Under the pieces are notes generated by a model. That model ran no database searches, had not been told where the DNA came from, and saw only the letters and a program-made list of their open reading frames with translations. 5,600 bases of DNA, taken from positions 1 to 5,600 of the forward strand of contig JAOZRM010000190.1 in the NCBI GenBank assembly GCA_029940175.1, read 5' to 3'. Positions 1 to 5,600 of the stretch are shown here, piece by piece (within the stretch, counting starts at the first letter, position 1; the number at the start of each line of letters is the position of its first letter). The DNA is from Candidatus Sabulitectum sp. (GTDB taxonomy: Bacteria; Fermentibacterota; Fermentibacteria; Fermentibacterales; JCC-6). A program made the translations under genes and the position numbers.

Positions 1-1133
1 GATGGAAAATATGCATAAAGAATCTGCTTGTCATCCAGTTTAAGCGTGCTGTTAAGGGGGATCTGATCATATTGCGCCATGGTCAGCGAATCCCTTTGTA
101 CATCTCTGTTGGCCCAGAGAGATATCTCATACAGATCAGTACCGGTATCCCAGGTTCTTCTGTCAACCAGCGGAGGCAGGGGAACCCTTGGTTCGTTTTC
201 CACCCAGTCGGTGCCGCCAAATCGGAAAGTCAGTCCACCTCTGTGTCTACCCCACGTGGATTGAAGATCATTCATGGGCAGGGAAAAGGCATAGTCGAAT
301 GAGATTGGAAGTGACCCCTCATACCTTGCAGATAGACCCGCTGATATCTCTGAAGTTCTTCCAAGGGTTCTTGCTCTGTAGCCTGTTCTGAAACCCCAGG
401 AGGAAACAGTTCCAAACCACTTCTCCAACCCGAAGGCAAAATCAATATCCCTTGCTCCGTCCACGTCATCCAGAGACCAGTCCACCTGAAGAACAGGCGT
501 GATGAATCTGGGATAAAACGCCATACCCAGAGAAACTTCTATTGGTAAAACGTCTTCTTCCCCAATACCCATGTCCGGCGAGATAAGATTTCTTGCAACT
601 CCTGCAAGTGTAACTCTTCTACCAAGCTCGGCTTGAAATCCAAAATCCGCCGAGATCGCCTTTACTCTAAGGCCGTTTGCAGCAAAAAGGGGGTCGTATG
701 AAGTAAATTCGTTATCAACATAGTCTCTAAAAATGTATCTTCCGGTGAAACCGAAAGAAATCGGGAACAGGCCGGGTCTGAATGCCATAGCAAGAAGACC
801 CTCTCCCTGAGTGCATTGGTCTGATGCGTTAAGAAGATCAACCCCCAGACCGAAGGCAGAGAGTTTTGTTATTGGCTGAACATATCCCAATGCGCCATAG
901 TTTATGGAGTTCAGATCCATGTTTGGATATAAACTGGTGTACTCTGTACCCACCATTATCCTGCCTGATCTGAGAAGACCGGCAGGGTTCCACCAGGCCG
1001 CCCAGGCGTCATCCGCAAGTGCAATGAAGGCTCCCGACATTCCCATTGCCCGAGCACCCGGATTGAGAACATCCCCGTGTAACGATGAGGTTATGAAAAG
1101 AATTACTGCAATAATTATTATCTTGCTACGCAT
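1..1133 (-). CDS. PorV/PorQ-like outer membrane beta-barrel protein, 3' end beyond window
   Basis: The frame is open from ATG at 1133-1131 to the window edge: 377 whole codons, no stop, so the C-terminus is missing. Residues 1-20 are a signal peptide (MRSK, then an Ile/Val-rich core, ending SSLHG). Next comes the N-terminal signature of PorV/PorQ-type barrels, NPGARAMGMSGAFIALADD at 24-42, then WNPAGLL at 48-54. Alternating aromatic and small residues with many glycines run to about residue 307, ending in LTFRFGG, which looks like a final strand. In known type IX systems PorV is an outer-membrane shuttle that takes cargo from the SprA translocon to the attachment machinery; many paralogues in FCB genomes have no assigned role. 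Residues 308-377 continue past the apparent barrel with a soluble-looking sequence (proline-rich linker, then charged strands) that I do not recognise. The start is fixed by GGAGGTGA ten bases upstream. The gene overlaps the protease by 16 bp. Family assignment is good; a true shuttle role is inference. Confidence 0.85.
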   Translation of the reverse strand, partial: MRSKIIIIAVILFITSSLHGDVLNPGARAMGMSGAFIALADDAWAAWWNPAGLLRSGRIMVGTEYTSLYPNMDLNSINYGALGYVQPITKLSAFGLGVDLLNASDQCTQGEGLLAMAFRPGLFPISFGFTGRYIFRDYVDNEFTSYDPLFAANGLRVKAISADFGFQAELGRRVTLAGVARNLISPDMGIGEEDVLPIEVSLGMAFYPRFITPVLQVDWSLDDVDGARDIDFAFGLEKWFGTVSSWGFRTGYRARTLGRTSEISAGLSARYEGSLPISFDYAFSLPMNDLQSTWGRHRGGLTFRFGGTDWVENEPRVPLPPLVDRRTWDTGTDLYEISLWANRDVQRDSLTMAQYDQIPLNSTLKLDDKQILYAYFP

Positions 1134-4100
1134 ACTGTTCCAGTCACCTCCCCCAATGGAGCTGAAGCATGAAATATGTATACTCCTGACGGCACAGGAA
1201 CTCCCACATTATCTGTTCCATTCCATACTGGCACAACATCTGTGATGTTTCTCACAGGTACACCCTCAATGTTCATGATAGTAAGAGTAATAATTGCATC
1301 CTCCGCTGCCAGCCAAACGAAAGAAGCTGTATCATTTATTCCATCACTGTTCGGGGTGAACGGCGTTGGTATCACAGTCATTCCCAGAGGGAAATTCCTT
1401 ATGAGGCCTATATTGAATTCAGTGTAAATATTCTCCTGGATGGTTGCAGTATCAGAGAAAACCATGTAGGGCTCCTGTTCAACATGAATTGGAACAGGTC
1501 CAACAGGCACTTCTTCGAAATAGTAATATCCTGTATTATCAGTAATGGCAGTTACTCCCAGACCAAGGATGGAAACAACCAGATCCTTCAGATCCCGTCC
1601 GGTGTAAACATCAGTAACAATACCCCCAAGAGATCCCGTGGGACCCTGGGCTATGGCAGAAGCCATAGTGCTGTAGGGGCTCTCCCCGTCTGGATCTGAA
1701 TAAACGCATGTAGCCCAGTAATAGTATCCGATTCCGTTAACCACCTGAGAATCTACCCAGGATAGTGTATCTGTACTCAGTTCAACGATGGGATCCGGAT
1801 CTGGACCCACAGGAGTTATGGATCTGTATAATCGATAGGAAGTCAGCCCTTTCTGCCCCAGACTAGCTTCCGGAGGCTCCCAGCTTAATGGAATAAAGCC
1901 ATTATTACCGCTGACTGCCACCAGGTTCAAAGGTGGTGCAAATTCACCGATAACTGTGAACGAGCCGTAAACAGAAGTGTTGTTTGTTTCATCGTGTTCA
2001 ATAACAGTGGAATCAGGATCAACTACAGAAACAAAGTATCTGCTGCCTGTATCAAAATAACTGAATTTGTACCATCCCTTGAAAGAAGCAGTTTCTCCAC
2101 TCTCAAGTGGGGGGACGTCAAGAACTCCTACAGGCTGCGAAAGAGTATCTGGGTCCTGTGTGATATAGAAGGCCAGTTGTGTTGCAGTGGAAGGACCTTC
2201 CCCATCGTTGCTGACAACAGCACTGAAACCGACATTCTGTCCAACCTCGAATGGAGGAGCAACATCCGGAGAAGCAATCGACACAGTCAAATCCGGATAA
2301 GCCAGAACAACAGTGAACTGACTTGTGGCATTTTCAAGACCCAGGTTACCTCCACCGGCTACAACGTCAACAATATGAGTTCCCGGTTGATTCGGACACT
2401 GAATGACAAATTCTGCGGAGGCACTTGAACTTTTGTAAACCAGATTACCCAGGAAAGCAGGGATTTCAACATCCCCGGAAAAAACATCCGGTGGATGAAG
2501 GGTAGCCCAAACTCCTGTTGCTATATATCCACCTGTGTTGGCCACTGTTACTGGTATTGTAAGTGCTCCGCCGGGAGGGGCCAGAATGGTAGTATCAGCA
2601 GGAAAAGCAATGTTGAGTTCAGGATCTCTCGCAAAACGATAAACGGCTACAGCAAATTGCTGCTGCTCTGAAGGATCACCAGGATCCGCCCAGTAAACAC
2701 CGGAAACCTTCACTGTCCAGGCTCCGGTCTCGGGGGTCTCCACCACTATCCTCTCAACGGGACTCTGGGAAGTCACACCGGCAGGAAGCGAATAGTTGTA
2801 TTCCACATTTGACGGAGAAATCAGAGTCACATCGAGATTAACCTGCAGGTCGGAGGAAAATGAAGGTACATCTGCATATCCCAGGCCTACGGACATCCAG
2901 CTGGTATATGCTGGAACGTACATCATCCACTGCTTACTGCCTGTTCCTTCAACAATGGTGGAATTGATCCACAAAAGCCTCTCAACTTCCTCTGAGAAGT
3001 ATGTGCCGGGAAGGTGATATCCGTCCAGGAGACCAAAACCACTGGCAGGAGTTGCGTAACCGGATTCAGGATCTCCTGTATTGCTCTTCAGAGGAATTGC
3101 ACAGGAAACTAAAATTGCCATAGCATCTTCAGGGCCGAAAAGGTCTCCGTACTTCTCCTCACAGATCGCCAGGGCTGCAGAAACGAATGCAGCAGCCATA
3201 CTGGTGCCTGCAAATCGAGTATAAGAAGGCTCACCCGGCCATCGGTTTGCCGGCTCATCAAGCCATTGCCCACCATAAAACGCATTGGTGGTAGCAACTC
3301 CATCCTGCATTGTTGACTGGATGAATTCTCCTCCTGGAGCAAGTATCTCGGGTTTAAGACGACCGTCGGCAGTTGGACCTCTCCCGCTGTAAGAAGCAAC
3401 AAGAACGTTACCGTTATCATCAGGCTGGAAGGAAACAGCACCTGCAGTGATTGCATTTTTTGAAATTGCAGGTGATGGGATGGCGCCGGGAGCAGGATTA
3501 TTTCCCGAACTGAATACGGAGATCCCTCCGTTTCTCGCATGAAAATCAACTATCTGACAGAATCCATCGTAAGAGGTTGAACCATTGAATCCCCACGAGT
3601 TATTAACAATGAAGCAATCACTTGAGAAGAATTCAGTGTAGAATGCCGCAAACTGAGAAGGGGTCATTGATTCAGGTCTCTGGATCACATAAAGCTGAAC
3701 ATCAGGAGCCCCGCCGCTTCCATTGAACTCGCATCCGAGATCAACATCTCCTCTTGAACCGATGACACCGCAAACTGCAGTCCCGTGGCCATCAGGGTCT
3801 GCCGGGCCGGTGACAACCGCTCCCTCAAGATCGGGGTGTTCCTGCCATACTCCTGTGTCAAAAACACCAACTCGTACGCCAAGACCGGTGTAGTAGGTCC
3901 ACAAATCAGGTAAACCAGTTATCTCACGACTATCATCAGCCTGCGGATTGAGAGAATGTGAGAACGCAGTTTGTGATACATCAGGAACTGCTGCCAGAAC
4001 ACCCTGTTCAACTGGAGCTGGAATCAACCACAGCCCGTCTGACAAGATCATTCCGTTCGGTGGTGTAAAACCGGGAGCCATCATTACAAGCCATCCACCA

Positions 4101-4534
4101 TTCCAGTAGCGGTGCTCCGGGGCAACTGCATCATTCCATGACCAGTTAGTAATAGTTTTAACAAAACCTGATCCCCGCAGGGCAATGAAAGAATTGTCAT
4201 TTCCAACCAACGCTACAAAGCTGCTTCTATCAGGGGCATAACCAACCGGCCACAAACCGGCCTGATCAAGGATTGCAAGATCGTGTGGAGTCAGGGATCT
4301 GTAAACCTGAATATGAACAAGATCTCCCGGAGCTCCGGGAATACAGTCTGACAGGAGTGGTCCGGATCCTTGATCTGTAGAGATATAGCCTCTGCCTGAC
4401 TCCATAAGAAATGACTGTCTTTGGCTGGAATCCATTCGTGACAGTTCTTCAATTGTAGTGGGAGCAGCGGATTCAATCACCGGGTAATCTATGTTGGAAA
4501 GAAACACAAGCAGTAAAATTGATAATAAAGTCAT
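1118..4534 (-). CDS. Secreted subtilisin-like (S8) serine protease, multidomain, type B / FlgD-like C-terminal domain
   Basis: A complete 1138-residue exported endopeptidase. The S8 triad is intact: Asp226 (VGVFDTG), His250 (DGHGT) and Ser445 (AGTSMA), with the likely oxyanion Asn345 (SSGN) and a conserved NNSWG at 311-315. Order: signal peptide about 1-22; propeptide-like region about 25-190, resembling the pro-regions of KP-43-type subtilases; catalytic domain about 203-510; jelly-roll of the proprotein-convertase or KP-43 type about 515-635; Ig-like domain about 638-743; CARDB-like domain about 746-863, ending in the typical HDETNN; fibronectin III-like domain about 866-963; carboxypeptidase-regulatory-like domain about 968-1045; and C-terminal domain about 1050-1138 with TPFTPNSDGIND, WNGTDNVG and PSGVYIF. 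That last domain resembles type IX type B (CHU_C) and FlgD Ig-like domains, implying surface display or release. A GTG at 4540 is also in frame, but AGGAG five bases before the ATG at 4534 favours the ATG; an in-frame stop at 4553-4555 rules out any longer start. The signal peptide oddly lacks Lys or Arg before its core. Six cysteines in the catalytic domain could form disulfides. The substrate is unknown. Confidence 0.93.
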   Translation of the reverse strand: MTLLSILLLVFLSNIDYPVIESAAPTTIEELSRMDSSQRQSFLMESGRGYISTDQGSGPLLSDCIPGAPGDLVHIQVYRSLTPHDLAILDQAGLWPVGYAPDRSSFVALVGNDNSFIALRGSGFVKTITNWSWNDAVAPEHRYWNGGWLVMMAPGFTPPNGMILSDGLWLIPAPVEQGVLAAVPDVSQTAFSHSLNPQADDSREITGLPDLWTYYTGLGVRVGVFDTGVWQEHPDLEGAVVTGPADPDGHGTAVCGVIGSRGDVDLGCEFNGSGGAPDVQLYVIQRPESMTPSQFAAFYTEFFSSDCFIVNNSWGFNGSTSYDGFCQIVDFHARNGGISVFSSGNNPAPGAIPSPAISKNAITAGAVSFQPDDNGNVLVASYSGRGPTADGRLKPEILAPGGEFIQSTMQDGVATTNAFYGGQWLDEPANRWPGEPSYTRFAGTSMAAAFVSAALAICEEKYGDLFGPEDAMAILVSCAIPLKSNTGDPESGYATPASGFGLLDGYHLPGTYFSEEVERLLWINSTIVEGTGSKQWMMYVPAYTSWMSVGLGYADVPSFSSDLQVNLDVTLISPSNVEYNYSLPAGVTSQSPVERIVVETPETGAWTVKVSGVYWADPGDPSEQQQFAVAVYRFARDPELNIAFPADTTILAPPGGALTIPVTVANTGGYIATGVWATLHPPDVFSGDVEIPAFLGNLVYKSSSASAEFVIQCPNQPGTHIVDVVAGGGNLGLENATSQFTVVLAYPDLTVSIASPDVAPPFEVGQNVGFSAVVSNDGEGPSTATQLAFYITQDPDTLSQPVGVLDVPPLESGETASFKGWYKFSYFDTGSRYFVSVVDPDSTVIEHDETNNTSVYGSFTVIGEFAPPLNLVAVSGNNGFIPLSWEPPEASLGQKGLTSYRLYRSITPVGPDPDPIVELSTDTLSWVDSQVVNGIGYYYWATCVYSDPDGESPYSTMASAIAQGPTGSLGGIVTDVYTGRDLKDLVVSILGLGVTAITDNTGYYYFEEVPVGPVPIHVEQEPYMVFSDTATIQENIYTEFNIGLIRNFPLGMTVIPTPFTPNSDGINDTASFVWLAAEDAIITLTIMNIEGVPVRNITDVVPVWNGTDNVGVPVPSGVYIFHASAPLGEVTGTVCVAR
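1144..1151 (-). promoter_or_regulatory. Ribosome binding site of the PorV-like gene, inside the protease gene
   Basis: On the minus strand GGAGGTGA lies ten bases before the ATG at 1133. It is an extended match to the 16S anti-Shine-Dalgarno and settles the start, because the frame stays open further upstream. It lies within the last codons of the protease, so ribosomes finishing the protease pass directly over it. Confidence 0.75.
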
Positions 4535-4539
4535 AGCCA

Positions 4540-4544
4540 CTCCT
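4540..4544 (-). promoter_or_regulatory. Ribosome binding site of the protease gene
   Basis: Minus-strand AGGAG followed by five bases (TGGCT) and then ATG at 4534. It overlaps the alternative GTG at 4540, which therefore could not use it, so the choice of ATG rests on this site. Confidence 0.8.
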
Positions 4545-4561
4545 ATTTGTAATTACTCGTA

Positions 4562-4597
4562 TGTATAGAGATACTATAAATTGTATTAGTTCGTCAA
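4562..4597 (-). promoter_or_regulatory. Possible promoter for the protease / PorV-like unit
   Basis: The AT-rich stretch between the terminator and the protease contains minus-strand TTGACG (4597-4592), a good match to a -35 element. An 18-base spacer leads to TATCTC (4573-4568), a weak -10. TATAGT (4578-4573) and TATACA (4567-4562) are better -10 hexamers but lie at poor spacing (13 and 24 bases). A 5-bp inverted repeat, TATAG / CTATA (4564-4568 and 4574-4578), lies in the same place. The position is right for a promoter; the exact elements are uncertain, and promoter consensus in this lineage may differ from that of E. coli. Confidence 0.35.
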
Positions 4598-4611
4598 CCA
4601 CGTAGAAATAG

Positions 4612-4649
4612 ACAAAAACAGGGACAACCCTCATTAGATTGCCCCTGTT
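4612..4649 (-). terminator. Intrinsic terminator downstream of the type A sorting-domain protein gene
   Basis: On the minus strand AACAGGGGCAA (4649-4639) pairs along its whole length with TTGTCCCTGTT (4627-4617), with one G-U pair. Three further pairs (two G-U) extend the stem inward to a five-base loop, AATGA. A short T run (4618-4614, TTTTT) then GTCT follows at once. No T run flanks the plus-strand version, so it acts on minus-strand transcription. It lies about 120 bases after the upstream stop and before the protease promoter candidate, separating the two transcription units. Confidence 0.75.
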
Positions 4650-4695
4650 CTGATATAAACTGCGATACTAGTTTTTTATTTGAATTCCAAGATTC

Positions 4696-4768
4696 ACCTT
4701 ACCAGGTAGTAGCTGCTGCAGCCTACTGGACAACCGTCACTGTGGTGAGTTTTCCAAGTCGGTAAGGT
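4696..4768 (-). other. Predicted three-way-junction fold in the 3' untranslated region
   Basis: An outer perfect 8-bp inverted repeat, ACCTTACC (4696-4703) and GGTAAGGT (4761-4768), encloses two adjacent hairpins. The first, 4708-4727, pairs AGTAG with CTACT and extends inward by three pairs after a bulged base. The second, 4728-4755, has about ten pairs including TCAC/GTGA around a TGTG loop, with one mismatch and a two-base bulge. It begins three bases past the stop codon of the upstream gene. No T run follows in either direction, so it is not a simple terminator. It could be an mRNA 3'-end stabiliser, a structured RNA or a dispersed palindromic repeat; one copy cannot decide. The pairing was done by eye, so strand and function are uncertain. 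Confidence 0.45.
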
Positions 4769-4770
4769 TT

Positions 4771-5600
4771 CTACTTCAGATACACACATCTCTCAGAGAA
4801 AGATCCAAATGGAGAAGACAGCCTGACCATGTAGCAGCCTGCTGGAACAGAAGCAGCAGGATTCCAGACCAAAGAATGCTCTCCTGCTGAAACTGAACCA
4901 CAGGGCAAACTCTCTACTAGTCTACCGGAAAGATCATAGATGGAAAGCTCAATCAGAGCAGGTTCAGGGATTGAACAACTGATACTCAAACTGGCCGAAA
5001 AGGGATTGGGTGAAACATCAAGTGTAACTGATGATAAAGGCTCTTCAATCTCTATTCCAGTCTCTGGAGCATATCTTACCAGGTAACCACTACCTGCCCA
5101 GGTGCCTCCTGTTATGTAACCACCCTGGTGAAGCTGAACAACCGAATAGAAAAAGTCATCAACGCTTACTGTATTGTTGATGTTCCAGAGTTCATTGCCC
5201 TCTGAGTCAAAGCGAACCAGCCAGCCTTCTTTATAATCCCAGGAGTCCACTGTGTTTTCACTCGGGTAAGGTTCAAGAAATGCTTCCCCTCCCGTAAATT
5301 CTTCATCATCAAGCCAGGGATTGTAGCCATCCCAGCCGGAGAATATGTATCCGCCATCCATGGTTTGCCTGATACAATGACCCTCATTTTGATCATTTGG
5401 GTCTGCATAAATACTGTACCTCCACAGTATTTCACCGTATGAATCAGTGTGTGCAATGCTGGGGTTTATCTCTGTTACAAATATGTATCCACCATCTGAT
5501 GCCAGACACATGTCTCCAGGGGGGATATAGAGAAGCTCTGGATAATCTGTACCTCGCAGGTAGTTACCGTCCAGATCATAGAAAAGAAGGTGGGGGCCAT
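4771..5600 (-). CDS. Secreted beta-propeller-like repeat protein with type A type IX sorting domain, 5' end beyond window
   Basis: The frame is open from the window edge to TAG at 4773-4771: 275 residues visible, with the N-terminus and any signal peptide missing. The first visible Met (5511) is internal, because conserved repeat sequence continues upstream of it. Three related units are visible, each with a turn such as DLDGNYL, SYGEILW or SEGNELW followed by a GGYI strand (DGGYIFVT, DGGYIFSG, QGGYITGG). This is the pattern of repeat proteins in this group that probably fold as propellers. Residues about 192-275 form a Por-type C-terminal domain: SPNPFSASLSI, then ELSIYDLSGRLV, then GEHSLVW and PAGCYMVRL, ending in CVYLK. 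In known type IX systems such domains direct outer-membrane export and are often removed on the surface. The C-terminal assignment is secure; the repeat fold is probable; the function is unknown. The gene is followed by its own terminator, so it is probably not cotranscribed with the protease. Confidence 0.88.
   Translation of the reverse strand, partial: GPHLLFYDLDGNYLRGTDYPELLYIPPGDMCLASDGGYIFVTEINPSIAHTDSYGEILWRYSIYADPNDQNEGHCIRQTMDGGYIFSGWDGYNPWLDDEEFTGGEAFLEPYPSENTVDSWDYKEGWLVRFDSEGNELWNINNTVSVDDFFYSVVQLHQGGYITGGTWAGSGYLVRYAPETGIEIEEPLSSVTLDVSPNPFSASLSISCSIPEPALIELSIYDLSGRLVESLPCGSVSAGEHSLVWNPAASVPAGCYMVRLSSPFGSFSERCVYLK

Noticed and set aside
904..1245. Plus-strand open frame of 113 codons
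   Set aside because: It lies opposite the well-supported barrel and protease genes, has no ribosome binding site and no recognisable protein character.
1994..2428. Plus-strand open frame of 144 codons
   Set aside because: It lies antisense to the protease's CARDB and Ig-like domains and looks like a shadow of the real frame.
3109..3549. Minus-strand open frame of 146 codons
   Set aside because: It lies in another frame within the catalytic domain of the protease, whose triad and motifs prove the real frame.
4697..4770. Intergenic stretch as a decayed gene fragment: one frame gives a 24-residue peptide ending SSYYLVR, and it shares the 11-mer cttaccaggta (4698-4708) with the coding region at 5075-5085
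   Set aside because: The peptide is short, has no start or Shine-Dalgarno, and matches nothing I recognise; the shared 11-mer is short. The base-pairing of the same stretch explains it better.
5509..5511. ATG as the start of the type A sorting-domain protein
   Set aside because: The frame stays open to the window edge and the upstream residues continue the repeat pattern (DLDGNYL). There is no signal peptide after this Met, so it is internal.
1..5600. A wholly new biological system, mobile element, CRISPR array or phage region
   Set aside because: All three proteins fit known families of exported proteins and outer-membrane barrels. I saw no spaced direct repeats, transposase, integrase or tRNA-like sequence. 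Only the arrangement and the extensions are unusual.

Overview
The window carries three genes, all on the minus strand, so transcription runs from high to low coordinates. In that order they are: the 3' part of a secreted repeat protein with a type A secretion-system C-terminal sorting domain (4771-5600, cut by the window edge); a complete multidomain subtilisin-like protease with a type B / FlgD-like C-terminal domain (1118-4534); and a PorV/PorQ-type outer membrane beta-barrel protein (1-1133, cut by the other edge). No RNA gene, mobile element or CRISPR array is visible.

The proteins point to a Gram-negative bacterium of the Fibrobacterota-Chlorobiota-Bacteroidota (FCB) superphylum or an allied candidate phylum such as Fermentibacteria, WOR-3 or Cloacimonadota. 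PorV-like barrels and exported proteins ending in Por-type or gliding-type C-terminal domains are typical there. This placement is inferred from domain content only; no marker gene is present. Base composition is moderate and even across the genes, with no sign of recent transfer.

The 236-bp gap between the first two genes (4535-4770) holds a predicted three-way-junction fold just after the upstream stop (4696-4768), a good intrinsic terminator (4612-4649), an AT-rich stretch with a weak promoter candidate (about 4562-4597), and a clear ribosome binding site for the protease. The protease and the barrel gene therefore look like their own transcription unit. Their reading frames overlap by 16 bp, and a strong Shine-Dalgarno for the barrel gene lies inside the protease gene, which suggests translational coupling.

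Working model (inference): the two exported proteins are cargo for a type IX-like secretion system. The barrel protein, translated together with the protease, could serve as its outer-membrane shuttle or anchor. The parts belong to known families. The points most worth checking are the tight cargo-barrel pairing, the extra C-terminal region on the barrel protein, two different sorting-domain types in adjacent genes, and the structured intergenic element.
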